Virus record (IMG/VR): IMGVR_UViG_3300028840_003497
Location: 112,268-176,267 of that record
From: a virus
Reading direction: 5' to 3' (one strand)
Length of the DNA: 64,000 nucleotides
Both the position numbers and the translations under genes were made by a program. Shown piece by piece: positions 23,350 through 31,234 of the stretch (the stretch's first letter is position 1; each line of letters starts with the position of its first letter). Below the pieces are notes generated by a model that had not been told where the DNA came from, did no database searches, and saw only the letters and a list, made by a program, of their open reading frames with translations.

Positions 23350-23649
23350 CTATTCCGTCCCTGGCTTGCAAACGCAGTCCATCGAGCCGTTGCCGACCAT
23401 CTTGTTAATGAGCTTCAAACTCTCAATTTCTCGATCCATCTTCTCGATCATCCGATGGTACCGAGTGTTATTTTCCCGATCACGCTCTTCCCGTAAATTG
23501 TTCCCCTTGATCAAAAACGCACTATAAGCCCCGATAATGATCACCGCCGAAAACCAAATAAAGAACCACTTGATCCACGGCCCGAAATCGATCGCCAACC
23601 AATCACCCCGGACCCACCGCCACCGATTACTATTGTCTTTGTTTTTCAT
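23350..23649 (-). CDS. Single-pass membrane protein with coiled coil, 99 aa
   Basis: Transmembrane helix about residues 26-46 (WIKWFFIWFSAVIIIGAYSAF) followed by a charged helix (NNLREERDRENNTRYHRMIEK cut) and a C-terminal CVC. Topology N-in with outside coiled coil, again spanin-like. GGAGGAG SD, first gene from the promoter at 23660-23718. Confidence 0.65.
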   Translation of the reverse strand: MKNKDNSNRWRWVRGDWLAIDFGPWIKWFFIWFSAVIIIGAYSAFLIKGNNLREERDRENNTRYHRMIEKMDREIESLKLINKMVGNGSMDCVCKPGTE

Positions 23650-23659
23650 CTTGCTCCTC

Positions 23660-23718
23660 CTCGACATCAACATCGAGTATCATGCGAACATGCTACCGTT
23701 GTGCGCTGCGTTAGTCAA
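23660..23718 (-). promoter_or_regulatory. Promoter with 5'-UTR hairpin
   Basis: TTGACT (23713-23718) followed by AACGC, 17 nt, TAGCAT (23690-23695). CTCGA/TCGAG stem (23660-23677) directly before the GAGGAG SD. The upstream gene's stop TAA overlaps the -35 box (GAC TAA). Confidence 0.75.
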
Positions 23719-24016
23719 CTTCATCTTCGTTCGGTCTAACCAAACGCAACCCCGGTCGCTCCTTCTCCTGCGAACTTGAGTTCGTGGCCAAGTCTGGAAC
23801 CCAGCATTTCTCAAAGATCCTCCCGGCAATATCCAGAGCATCCCGGGACACTAACCGCAGCCTGTGGGCCAACTGAAAAAGAGCCTCCTCCGCTGTGTCC
23901 GACGTACACACTATCCGAAACGAATCCGACCCAGCCAGATCGCGCATGGTCACGCGAGCGAAATGATGCCCGTCGCTCTCGCGATCGAACTCCTCCAACT
24001 GGATCTCATGCTTCAT
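23711..24016 (-). CDS. Hypothetical protein, 101 aa
   Basis: Small alpha/beta protein, MKHEIQLEEFDRESDG..., with a double-stranded-RNA-binding-like composition but no firm match. The 16-mer repeat (copy 2) lies inside its reading frame near the C-terminus, encoding TNSSS, so this end may be a recent insertion. Weak SD. Confidence 0.55.
   Translation of the reverse strand: MKHEIQLEEFDRESDGHHFARVTMRDLAGSDSFRIVCTSDTAEEALFQLAHRLRLVSRDALDIAGRIFEKCWVPDLATNSSSQEKERPGLRLVRPNEDEVD
23770..23785 (+). repeat. 16-mer repeat GCGAACTTGAGTTCGT, copy 2
   Basis: Exact copy on the + strand, the only exact copy wholly inside a coding region (codons for TNSSS of the 23711-24016 gene). Confidence 0.85.
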
Positions 24017-24053
24017 TTCACATCTTGCCTATCGCTCACATTCACACTGATCC

Positions 24054-24209
24054 TCACTTCTCTTTTCGCAGCAACATTTTCACAAAACGCACGCTCATGC
24101 TCAACAGAAAATAACAAAAGCATGCCTCCAACACCCCCAGATCAAAACGAATCATCTGGCCAGCAAATACCATTCCAACACAAAACCACAGCCACTCTTT
24201 TACGTTCAT
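24054..24209 (-). CDS. Small hydrophobic membrane protein, 51 aa
   Basis: Starts MNVKEWLWFCVGMVFAGQ and continues with a second hydrophobic stretch, LEACFCYFLLSMSVRF; two predicted membrane helices and a basic end (LLRKEK). Start overlaps the upstream stop by ATGA. Holin-like size and topology, function unproven. Confidence 0.6.
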   Translation of the reverse strand: MNVKEWLWFCVGMVFAGQMIRFDLGVLEACFCYFLLSMSVRFVKMLLRKEK

Positions 24210-24376
24210 CGCGAACCTTCCAAAATCCTGCGTATTTCTTTATCGTACTCTCGTTTTTCTCTCTGGGATTTCTTATCAATACGCCTGTGATCCAACATAA
24301 TTGAAATCGGAAGCCATATTGCCGCGATGAGATACGCTGCCATAAAAGCCAAAGCGCAAAGTGTGTCGTCATTCAT
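24206..24376 (-). CDS. Small membrane protein, 56 aa
   Basis: MNDDTLCALAFMAAYLIAAI..., one transmembrane helix (about 5-28), then a charged cytoplasmic tail. Overlaps both neighbours by ATGA. Together with the 51-aa protein it forms a pair of coupled small membrane proteins, an arrangement seen in phage holin/antiholin sets (inference). Confidence 0.65.
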   Translation of the reverse strand: MNDDTLCALAFMAAYLIAAIWLPISIMLDHRRIDKKSQREKREYDKEIRRILEGSR

Positions 24377-24717
24377 TTCGTCACATCTGCTTTCTCTCCA
24401 ACATGAACCTCCGTCAATCCCCAACGCTCAACCCCTGCTCTTTCCGCCGAGTGATATTGGAACGCCCATTTGTCTCCGAAATGCTCAACCATCTTCTCTC
24501 TGGCACTTCTGTGTGTCCCATGAAACACCACATAGCATCTGTCCATCCTCCTGCCGTCGTGGATGTGATTGTAACCAAAAGTAAAAAACCAATCCCGCCC
24601 TGCATTCTCTTCGGTCTCTTCAACCTCTTTCAATATTTGGCAGTACCAGCAGTCATCCCCCGAACACCTGGACATGGTTCCGTTTCCCATATACTTCTCG
24701 CCCTTGAATTCTTCCAT
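24373..24717 (-). CDS. Hypothetical protein, 114 aa
   Basis: MEEFKGEKYMGNGTMSRCSG, with a possible zinc site CSGDDCWYC and a later YNHIHDGRRMD. GGAG SD at 5 nt. Resembles small Cys/His phage proteins; function unknown. Confidence 0.65.
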   Translation of the reverse strand: MEEFKGEKYMGNGTMSRCSGDDCWYCQILKEVEETEENAGRDWFFTFGYNHIHDGRRMDRCYVVFHGTHRSAREKMVEHFGDKWAFQYHSAERAGVERWGLTEVHVGEKADVTK

Positions 24718-24758
24718 CGAATCTCCTACTGCTCGCCGAGGTCTTAATCTCGGACTCT

Positions 24759-24914
24759 TCAATAATGCAAACTTACCCAAAAGTTCCCCAAATGCAAAAC
24801 CCACCAATTTCCGTCATACCAAGTGTAGTAGCATCCAAACTGAGGTATTCTCTGAAGGCCACAACAAAGCTCTCCGAGACTCAGAATCGACCAAATGTGC
24901 TCAATCTTCTCCAT
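24759..24914 (-). CDS. Small aromatic-rich protein, 51 aa
   Basis: MEKIEHIWSILSLGELCCGL, then a Tyr/Trp-rich stretch, WYDGNWWVLHLGNFW. It starts 14 nt inside the end of the upstream gene and is coupled to it. Weak SD. Composition unlike a chance frame; possibly a membrane-associated or binding peptide. Confidence 0.5.
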   Translation of the reverse strand: MEKIEHIWSILSLGELCCGLQRIPQFGCYYTWYDGNWWVLHLGNFWVSLHY

Positions 24915-25164
24915 CGCTCAAATCCGTCTTGCGAGCCCACATTTGTATATAATTGCCGATCTCGTCCCGACTGGACGAATAAAACTCCCAGCCACACCCC
25001 CTGAGCAATGATTCGGCAGATGTCTTAAAATGCACACCAAGATCTTCGATAACATGAGTCGTGCCGTCATAGTATTCTTCAACCAATGCAATCGCTACCT
25101 TTCTCGCATCTAGAACAGTAAGACCACTATTCACGACCTTTATTCGCTCACTTTTCTTCGCCAT
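24901..25164 (-). CDS. Hypothetical protein, 87 aa
   Basis: MAKKSERIKVVNSGLTVLDA..., alpha/beta, no motif. SD GGAGATG. Function unknown. Confidence 0.6.
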   Translation of the reverse strand: MAKKSERIKVVNSGLTVLDARKVAIALVEEYYDGTTHVIEDLGVHFKTSAESLLRGCGWEFYSSSRDEIGNYIQMWARKTDLSDGED

Positions 25165-25181
25165 TTCATCTCCATTCTATT

Positions 25182-25361
25182 CTATCGGCTTAGAGCCTCA
25201 CAGTATTTACCCCACAACTCGTGGGACAATTCTTGTTCAGCCTCTGTCATCAGCAAGCTCGAATTCGAACCTTGAAAAATAGCCGCTTCATGGCCTTGAT
25301 CCTCGCAGAATTTCAAAAACGCTGCAGCTTCGTCAATGTCGCTATCGATTAGTAACGTCAT
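25182..25361 (-). CDS. Hypothetical acidic protein, 59 aa
   Basis: MTLLIDSDIDEAAAFLKFCE, continuing through a helical acidic region to a TAG stop. GGAG SD at good spacing and tight spacing to neighbours support it. Function unknown. Confidence 0.6.
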   Translation of the reverse strand: MTLLIDSDIDEAAAFLKFCEDQGHEAAIFQGSNSSLLMTEAEQELSHELWGKYCEALSR

Positions 25362-25386
25362 TTCAATCTCCTATTTTGGTATCCAT

Positions 25387-25623
25387 CTAGTCGTTCTCCA
25401 GCCTGCTGACCTCCAGCCGAACGAGGAGTTGCCGCTTAGCTTCCGCCAGATCAGCCTCCAGGGCCGTGACCTCGCCGAGTGCCCTGACCAGCGCGCTACT
25501 CTTCTCGCGCCCGAGGGCACCGAGAGCCCCGCTTTCGAGAACGTCAACCAGATCAAAACTAACACTAACAAGGACTTCCCTGTCGCCTTCGTCTCGCCTG
25601 TCACAAACTTTAACCGTTGCCAT
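25387..25623 (-). CDS. Hypothetical protein, 78 aa
   Basis: MATVKVCDRRDEGDREVLVS..., a beta-rich N-terminus then a helix of Ala/Leu/Glu heptads (coiled coil). Strong GGGAGGAGG SD after the promoter/hairpin at 25637-25700. Likely well expressed; function unknown. Confidence 0.65.
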   Translation of the reverse strand: MATVKVCDRRDEGDREVLVSVSFDLVDVLESGALGALGREKSSALVRALGEVTALEADLAEAKRQLLVRLEVSRLEND

Positions 25624-25636
25624 CTTGAACCTCCTC

Positions 25637-25700
25637 CCGGCCATCGCAGCCGGTATCCTTGGGTTGTCAGTAACATAAACCAGCTTGCGGCGTTTGTCAA
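25637..25700 (-). promoter_or_regulatory. Promoter with 5'-UTR hairpin
   Basis: TTGACA (25695-25700) followed by AACGC, 17 nt, TATGTT (25672-25677). CCGGC/GCCGG hairpin (25637-25653) immediately before GGGAGG. Confidence 0.8.
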
Positions 25701-25919
25701 CCCTGTTACGGACTTAAATGGGTGTGTTGACCCATATAGTATTCCTCTCTGCTTCTTTCCTGAATTTTAAGCGGAGGCAATATATGGCGTGCCATCCCGG
25801 CTCAAGTCAAGTCATCATTTTCATATTCGACATTACCCCCTGATTACGCATAGTTAGTGGTTGGATGTAATCGCGAACTTGAGTTCGTTCAAGATGGTCC
25901 GAGATGTTATTCTCTCGAA
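25701..25919. other. Intergenic region with hairpin and possible 19-aa + strand ORF
   Basis: About 220 bp between the RlaP stop and the promoter. It holds an ATGGGT/ACCCAT inverted repeat (about 25719-25736), copy 3 of the 16-mer, and on the + strand a GCGGAGG SD followed by ATG (25784) opening a 19-codon frame (MACHPGSSQVIIFIFDITP). The mini-ORF is unsupported beyond its SD. Confidence 0.4.
25873..25888 (+). repeat. 16-mer repeat GCGAACTTGAGTTCGT, copy 3
   Basis: Exact + strand copy in the intergenic region downstream of the RlaP gene. Confidence 0.85.
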
Positions 25920-26927
25920 TTAGCGGTTGATTCTCAGCTGCGTTGTCAGTTGCGACCACGCGTACAATTCGCGCATAGCAAATTTCTCCAGATCGGACCA
26001 TGGCGTCCCCCGGACCTCAGTCGCCTCGTATGCAGCCCGAGCCTCTTCCTTCAGTTGCTCGGCCCACTCCTCGATCTCGGCTGCCGAGTACTTGCCCTGC
26101 TTCACATCGAGAATCTCCTGCGCGTAGGTCAGCGGGAACTTCAACTCGCCAGTCTCCATCAGTTCCTTGCCGCTCATCAGGAGGTGGATCAGGTTCGACG
26201 CGAACTTCGTGTCGTAGCCAAACCGCGTAAAAAGGACCACCCGGCTCGTCGCATTGTCCAGCCGGTGCCGGATCATCTTCTTGGCCTTCTTTACGGACAC
26301 CCCGCGCTCAAAGGAGAGGTCGCCGCATCTGACGTGCTTGCCTTTGCCCTCCCAGGTAAACGGTGGATGCTTCCCCTCATTGGTGCCGATCTCGACAGGG
26401 TCGATCAGCATGACAATCTCGGCCATGACTCGATGTTCGTCCTCCTTGTCCAGGATCTCTAGCCCTCGCAGAAGGTCCTTATAGTTCGCGGGCTTGATCC
26501 GCATCTTGTGAAGCTGGGCATCAGCATAAGCAACGAATCGTCGGTACGCACCCTTGTGGACGATCTTGTCCTTCAGGGCCAGCATCCGGTCCGCAAACCC
26601 ATGCTCGTCCCGGAACAGGATGTTCTCCTCATTCACAAAGATCGTGTGGATAAAGTTCGGGTTATTCTCCATCACGGTCTTCACGAACTTTCGATAGTCG
26701 TGGATCTTATAGTCGATCGCATCCTTCGTGTTGCGCCCGGTGTCGTCCTTGTCCACCTTCCCCAGATCGACCTCATCGCACCGCTGAAACCCGAAGATCG
26801 TCTCGTCCGGCGGCATAAAAATCCCAAAATAATCCTCGTCGCTGTCGGGAGTGCTCGTGCCAAAAAGGTGAGATCCCACCCGTATTTTCAGAATCGCGTT
26901 GTCCTGTGCCCATTTGCTGAAGTCCAT
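25920..26927 (-). CDS. RlaP-type nucleotidyltransferase (DNA polymerase beta superfamily)
   Basis: 335 aa. RVGSHLFGTSTPDSDEDYFG is the GS...DxD nucleotidyltransferase signature of the RlaP/COG3541 group, followed by the helical C-terminal region typical of the family (DYRKFVKTVMENNPNF). Such enzymes are predicted to add nucleotides in RNA repair and are often encoded near RNA ligases. With nine tRNA genes and a release-factor-like gene in this window, a role in tRNA repair is plausible (inference). GGAGGAGA SD. Confidence 0.8.
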   Translation of the reverse strand: MDFSKWAQDNAILKIRVGSHLFGTSTPDSDEDYFGIFMPPDETIFGFQRCDEVDLGKVDKDDTGRNTKDAIDYKIHDYRKFVKTVMENNPNFIHTIFVNEENILFRDEHGFADRMLALKDKIVHKGAYRRFVAYADAQLHKMRIKPANYKDLLRGLEILDKEDEHRVMAEIVMLIDPVEIGTNEGKHPPFTWEGKGKHVRCGDLSFERGVSVKKAKKMIRHRLDNATSRVVLFTRFGYDTKFASNLIHLLMSGKELMETGELKFPLTYAQEILDVKQGKYSAAEIEEWAEQLKEEARAAYEATEVRGTPWSDLEKFAMRELYAWSQLTTQLRINR

Positions 26928-27000
26928 GTCTCCTCCTATCTATTACTGACAGTTTATTTTTAATCATTTACCAACACACCCATCCGCATCCAACCCGCCA

Positions 27001-27441
27001 TCATGATCCAGATATAATCTTGTCCCTGTGTACTGTATACTCCGGGTCATCATCGCCTGAAGCCAAGCCCAGATTGGCCTCGGCCCACTCCAGAGCTTTT
27101 TCCAGCCGCTTAATCCTAGTCTCCCTATTAGCCAACATGATCTTCATGCTGGCAATACGATGAATATCAGTCGGTAACAACAGACCATACTCACGCTTGG
27201 CTGCATCTGTAAGCCGAAGAAACCTCGATCGAACAACTGACTTGTCTGCAGGGATTACATACCCCTTCTTCTCAAAAGCCTTCACATAATCGTGTACCGC
27301 ATTTGTCGACGAGATACCCAGGGCCTTCCCCATCTCCCGCCACGTAGGAGGAACCTCATGCTTTTGCATAAAATAGACAATAAAATCCATCATCAACCTC
27401 TGCCTGTCAGTCAACTGGCCTAACGCCTTCGATCCATTCAT
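27001..27441 (-). CDS. LexA-type DNA-binding domain regulator
   Basis: 146 aa. LTDRQRLMMDFIVYFMQKHE, then PPTWREMGKALGI and NAVHDYVKAFEKKGYVI form the winged helix of the LexA N-terminal domain. The rest is a coiled-coil-like tail (ETRIKRLEKALEW) instead of the S24 autoprotease, so it cannot self-cleave. It may bind SOS-box-like sites or phage operators constitutively. SD GGAGG; coupled to the gene upstream. Located next to the only leftward/rightward divergence, so it may control it. Confidence 0.8.
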   Translation of the reverse strand: MNGSKALGQLTDRQRLMMDFIVYFMQKHEVPPTWREMGKALGISSTNAVHDYVKAFEKKGYVIPADKSVVRSRFLRLTDAAKREYGLLLPTDIHRIASMKIMLANRETRIKRLEKALEWAEANLGLASGDDDPEYTVHRDKIISGS

Positions 27442-27442
27442 T

Positions 27443-27688
27443 TTAGTCCTCCAAAATTCGCACACTTGCTATGGCATCATAGTTACTGTCTTCTTCTAGA
27501 GTATCCCAGTATTTCCAACTATCCTCTGGACCGCCGGGAATGAGTTCTACTATCTCACCCCAGCCATCATTGTTTTTATCAATCTCCAACGGCAAACTGG
27601 CAGGCTCATACACCTCTCGCGCCTGTTCTACTCCCCAGCATTGACCAGTCCACCACTGTCCATTCGTGTTTTCGATTGCTACTTTCAT
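27443..27688 (-). CDS. Hypothetical protein, 81 aa
   Basis: MKVAIENTNGQWWTGQCWGVE..., beta-rich small acidic protein. First leftward gene of the divergent promoter pair. SD AGAGAGG. Function unknown. Confidence 0.65.
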   Translation of the reverse strand: MKVAIENTNGQWWTGQCWGVEQAREVYEPASLPLEIDKNNDGWGEIVELIPGGPEDSWKYWDTLEEDSNYDAIASVRILED

Positions 27689-27702
27689 TTTCTAACCTCT
27701 CT

Positions 27703-27767
27703 TCCGGCATCGCGCCGGACATCTTTAATTGCTGTCAGTATGTTAAGCTATCGCACAGGTTTGTCAA
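27703..27767 (-). promoter_or_regulatory. Leftward promoter with 5'-UTR hairpin
   Basis: TTGACA (27762-27767) followed by AACCT, 16 nt, TAACAT (27740-27745). TCCGGC/GCCGGA hairpin (27703-27719) before the SD. Lies back-to-back with the rightward promoter at 27794. Confidence 0.8.
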
Positions 27768-27793
27768 CTTGTTTCCTCGATAAAAATAAAAGG

Positions 27794-27860
27794 TTGACTA
27801 ACGGGGCTGTAGGCTTTAACGTACCCATCAGGCAAAACGATACTCGGGAAGATCCCGGGA
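27794..27860 (+). promoter_or_regulatory. Rightward promoter with 5'-UTR hairpin
   Basis: TTGACT (27794-27799) followed by AACGG, 17 nt, TAACGT (27817-27822), then CGGGA/TCCCG hairpin (27845-27857) merged with the GGGAGGAG SD. Same module as on the - strand, driving the helicase operon. Confidence 0.8.
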
Positions 27861-27869
27861 GGAGATTTC

Positions 27870-29327
27870 ATGAAAAACACTGACGAACAACAGGCCATCA
27901 TCAACTCAACACCGTCCACTGGGGGATCGCTTCTAGTCACGGCCTTCGCCGGTACCGGGAAGACCTTCACCCTCCAGAAGTACGCGGAGGAGCGTCCTGC
28001 GGACAAGATTCTATACGCCGCGTTCAATAAAGCGATCCAACTGGAAGCCGAGCGGAAAATGCCGATGAACGTGACCAGCAGGACAACGCACTCACTGGCC
28101 TATCGCGCGTGCGCGCTACCCTATCAGAAGGCCGGGCTCCTGCGCGGATACATCCCGCTATGGGGAGTTGCCAAAATACTGGAGACCAACATCGTGATCG
28201 CAAACTTCGCGCTCTCCGTAGTCAATAACTTCATCGCATCGCCAGATCCGAAGATCACAAGCGCCCACATCGGGCAGGAGATCCACGATTACTACGAACA
28301 GGCTGATCACATGCCACCATTTGTAGAGATGGCGAGAATGATCTGGGACGACATGAAGAGCCTTGGCCAGCGAAGTCTCCCGATGACACACGACGGGTAC
28401 CTGAAACTCTTCCAGCTCTCCGGCCCCGATCTACGCTTCGACTACATCCTGCTCGACGAGGCCCAGGACACCACGCCATGCGTCTGGGATATTATGACCA
28501 ACCAGAGCTGCCGGAAAATAGTCGTGGGCGATGAACACCAAGCGATCTACTCCTGGCGAGGTGCCACTGATGCCTTGAAACTCGTCGAAGATGCCGAACA
28601 CCTTTATCTCACCCAGAGCTTTCGATTCGGACCCGAGATCGCAGCACTGGCCACCACCATGCTGCAGCGATTCAGAGGAGAGAAAAACAAACTCCTTGGA
28701 TTGGAGTCGATCCCTACAAAGATCCATACAGGAGGCCGCCCGGAGAAAAGAACCATGATCTGCCGGGGCAACATGCAAATATTCCGATCCTCCGCCACCG
28801 AGTGCCAATTTGGAGAGAAGAGTCTGGGTTTCGTAGGAGGAGACCACCGTAATTACCGCTTCCAGACCGTACTCGACGCTTACCACGTCTTCGATGATCA
28901 GCCCGAAATGGCCAAGGATGCACTCATCAAATCCTTCGAGACATTCGAAGATCTCCTGGAGTTTGCTGGCAAAACCAAGAACAATGAATTAGAAGGAGCC
29001 TGCCAACTGGTAGAAGAGTACGGTGCAAGGATCCCCATCATATTCCACGAAGTAAAGAATAGAGACGTTGGTGCTAAGTTTGGAGACCTAGCGTTTGCCA
29101 CCGGCCACAAGGCCAAGGGGATGGAATTCCCGGTCGTCGAAATTGGATCAGACTTCAGCGCCCGGATCGAGGCCCACCAGAAGAACCCGAAAGAGGGCAT
29201 CATGAATTCCCACGAGATGAACCTGCTATACGTAGCCATCACCAGGGCCACAGAGCACCTATACCTCTCACCCAGTATTGTGGACTTCATTCAGCACGGA
29301 ACCATCAAAAAGGAGGGACAGCTATGA
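27870..29327 (+). CDS. UvrD/Rep-like superfamily 1 DNA helicase
   Basis: 485 aa. Walker A AFAGTGKTFTL (about 25-35), DEAQDT (motif II), QAIYSWRGA (motif III), a QSFRF motif IV-like region, HKAKGMEF (motif V) and NLLYVAITRAT (motif VI). All SF1A helicase motifs are present; shorter than UvrD (about 720 aa), lacking much of the 1B/2B insertions, closest to FBH1-like or phage Dda-type forms. Translocates 3'-5' on ssDNA in replication or recombination. Leads the rightward operon. Confidence 0.9.
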   Translation: MKNTDEQQAIINSTPSTGGSLLVTAFAGTGKTFTLQKYAEERPADKILYAAFNKAIQLEAERKMPMNVTSRTTHSLAYRACALPYQKAGLLRGYIPLWGVAKILETNIVIANFALSVVNNFIASPDPKITSAHIGQEIHDYYEQADHMPPFVEMARMIWDDMKSLGQRSLPMTHDGYLKLFQLSGPDLRFDYILLDEAQDTTPCVWDIMTNQSCRKIVVGDEHQAIYSWRGATDALKLVEDAEHLYLTQSFRFGPEIAALATTMLQRFRGEKNKLLGLESIPTKIHTGGRPEKRTMICRGNMQIFRSSATECQFGEKSLGFVGGDHRNYRFQTVLDAYHVFDDQPEMAKDALIKSFETFEDLLEFAGKTKNNELEGACQLVEEYGARIPIIFHEVKNRDVGAKFGDLAFATGHKAKGMEFPVVEIGSDFSARIEAHQKNPKEGIMNSHEMNLLYVAITRATEHLYLSPSIVDFIQHGTIKKEGQL

Positions 29328-29617
29328 GTGCAGACAACTGGGCGCTTTGCCCACGGTGCAAAGAGAGGGACATCGAGAGACTCCGCACTGCGGTCGAGAT
29401 GGTCAAGAAATCGTACGGCAAAGTCCCCGAGGAAGAGTACATGCAGATGAAGGAGGATCTCGCCAAGGCAGATCCGGGAAACGCCACCGACCCCACACTG
29501 CGCGAGGACTACGAAATCGGAATCGGGAAGGACGGAATGTTCTCGATAACCTTCCGGGCAAGCTGCAAATGCGGCTTCAGGTTCACGTTCTCGTTCAAGG
29601 AGAAGGTGTTAACATGA
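29324..29617 (+). CDS. Zinc-ribbon-like protein, 97 aa
   Basis: LCPRCKERD near the N-terminus and ASCKCGFRF near the C-terminus form a CxxC...CxC zinc site; the centre is helical and acidic. Overlaps the helicase stop by ATGA, with GGAGGG upstream, so it is translated with the helicase and may be a helicase partner. Confidence 0.75.
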   Translation: MSADNWALCPRCKERDIERLRTAVEMVKKSYGKVPEEEYMQMKEDLAKADPGNATDPTLREDYEIGIGKDGMFSITFRASCKCGFRFTFSFKEKVLT

Positions 29618-29696
29618 AAACTTGATATGATTCGCCTTTAGAGCGATCATGTCTTTAGATGCGGCGCAAGATGCGTCACTGTTGAAAGGATGCAAG

Positions 29697-30380
29697 ATGT
29701 ACAGAGTAAATGTAGAGTTGAACGGTTGCACGGATGTTGGAGGCAGCGACCTCCTGATGCATAACGACAATTTGACGTGGCGGGATGAAATGGATTTGTG
29801 GTTACAAGAACCCTTAAACAAGAATTCCAGCAGGGCCGGGGATGATCGTTCTCCAGCATGGCGCTGGCTCGGTTACTGCTACCACGACGGCGAAGTCGTA
29901 GGAATCCCAAGCGACAACCTGATGACCTGTATGCGGGGCGGAGCAACAATGATCAACGTCCCAGGCAAAGGCAAGAAGACATATAAAGCTCAGAGCCAGA
30001 GCGGACTCTTGGTTAACGAGATTCTGTGGCCAATCACAGTCAATGACGGCCAGATCATCAAATGGGAAGATATTGCTTCCTTGGCAAATGAAGAGGACTT
30101 TAATAAACACGTTGCCCGCGCCAACGAGCTAGGGATCGAATTGTTCGTCAAATCGGTGAGGATCGGGCAGTCCAAGAACATTCGAGTGCGCCCGAGGTTC
30201 AAAAACTGGAAAGCGAAAGGATCAATAACGGTCCTGGACGACACCATCACAATCGATCTATTGAAACGATTTCTGGAATGTTCTGGAATGTTATGCGGAC
30301 TCTGCGATTGGAGACCGTCATCGCCGAGATCACCTGGACCGTTCGGAAAATTCGTCGCCACGGTTACGAAGGCTAAATAG
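29697..30380 (+). CDS. Conserved phage-type protein, 227 aa
   Basis: Starts MYRVNVELNGCTDVGGSD with an AAAGGATG SD; an in-frame ATG at 29649 lacks an SD. The C-terminal segment DWRPSSPRSPGPFGKFVATV matches a pattern I have seen in phage proteins of unknown function that follow replication genes. Soluble, alpha/beta, no enzyme motif seen. The pentanucleotide repeat array begins 19 bp after its stop. Confidence 0.7.
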   Translation: MYRVNVELNGCTDVGGSDLLMHNDNLTWRDEMDLWLQEPLNKNSSRAGDDRSPAWRWLGYCYHDGEVVGIPSDNLMTCMRGGATMINVPGKGKKTYKAQSQSGLLVNEILWPITVNDGQIIKWEDIASLANEEDFNKHVARANELGIELFVKSVRIGQSKNIRVRPRFKNWKAKGSITVLDDTITIDLLKRFLECSGMLCGLCDWRPSSPRSPGPFGKFVATVTKAK

Positions 30381-30398
30381 GTAGACGCATGGATCTGG

Positions 30399-30707
30399 GT
30401 AAGGCTAGGCCAGGCTTGGCGTGGCATGGCAAGGCGAGGATCGTGGCAAGGCGAGGCATGGCGCGGCAAGGCGAGGCGCGGCGAGGAACGTGGCAAGGCG
30501 AGGCATGGCAAGGCGGGGCTGGGCAAGGCGAGGATCGTGGTAAGGCTAGGCGTGGCTTGGCAAGGCTGGGCATGGCGAGGAACAGGGTAAGGTGTGGCAA
30601 GGCAAGGCGGGGCAAGGCATGGCGAGGAACATGGCAAGGCAAGGCAAGGCGCGGCATGGATCGTGGTAAGGCAAGGCTAGGCGTGGCCGGGCAAGGCGAG
30701 GAACGTG
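30399..30707 (+). repeat. 309-bp GGNNN pentanucleotide array with 47-bp higher-order units
   Basis: On the + strand almost every fifth position begins GG (or GA at unit ends). Dominant pentamers are GGCAA, GGCGA, GGCAT and GGCTA. The pentamers are grouped into seven units starting G[C/T]AAGG and ending in GGA[A/T]C-type pentamers plus a 2-nt offset. Unit lengths are 47, 47, 47, 47, 47, 32 and 42 bp, i.e. 47 minus multiples of 5. No stop codon interrupts one + frame, but the Gly/Lys/Arg/Ala/Trp-rich translation looks like a by-product. G2N3 spacing would allow two-tetrad G-quadruplexes in the + strand. Confidence 0.9.
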
Positions 30708-30748
30708 GAAAACATCATGGAGTACAACAGTATCAACGGAGGAGTACA

Positions 30749-31234
30749 ATGAACGAAAACAAGAAAGATGGCCTGTTTTTCGGAGGAGTCCCCACCGATG
30801 GAGACATCCGTCTCCTGGAAAATGAGTACGGAATTCCTGAAATCGGCAAGATTATACCCTACGAGGAGGTGGCTGCCGTCATCAAGTATGACAAGGATTC
30901 GTCACGGTTTAAAACAGTGACACAGCGCTGGCGAAAGAAGATCGAGCGCGACCACAACGTCATCATTGGCACCGAACGCGGGATCGGTTTTGTCGCACTC
31001 GACAACGCCTCTCGTGTTGATCTGGGATCCGACAAATTCAAATACGGCATGAAATCTGTTCGACGCGCGAACAAGGTCGTCTCTTCAACCGACCACTCAG
31101 ATCTTACTGATGATCAAGTTCAAGTCGCCCACCACGTACGACACGTCACCGCCGCACTGGTCGGAGCGGCCAGAATGGAGTCGAAAAAACTTCGGGCTCA
31201 ACTTCCCATGCCTGTCCAGCAGAACAGAAAGTAG
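30749..31234 (+). CDS. Hypothetical protein, 161 aa
   Basis: ATG at 30749 has GGAGGAG at ideal spacing, so translation starts after the repeat array although the frame is open through it. SRFKTVTQRWRKKIERDHN is a helix-turn-helix-like basic segment; GIPEIGKIIPYEEVAAV precedes it. May be a DNA-binding protein. Last gene of the rightward operon, converging on the KilA-N gene with no clear terminator between. Confidence 0.65.
   Translation: MNENKKDGLFFGGVPTDGDIRLLENEYGIPEIGKIIPYEEVAAVIKYDKDSSRFKTVTQRWRKKIERDHNVIIGTERGIGFVALDNASRVDLGSDKFKYGMKSVRRANKVVSSTDHSDLTDDQVQVAHHVRHVTAALVGAARMESKKLRAQLPMPVQQNRK

Noticed and set aside
30389-30748. Protein-coding reading of the pentanucleotide array (Gly/Lys/Arg/Ala/Trp-rich)
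   Set aside because: The array lacks an SD and start of its own; the real start of the following gene is ATG 30749 with a strong SD. The open frame follows from the absence of TA-containing pentamers in that register.
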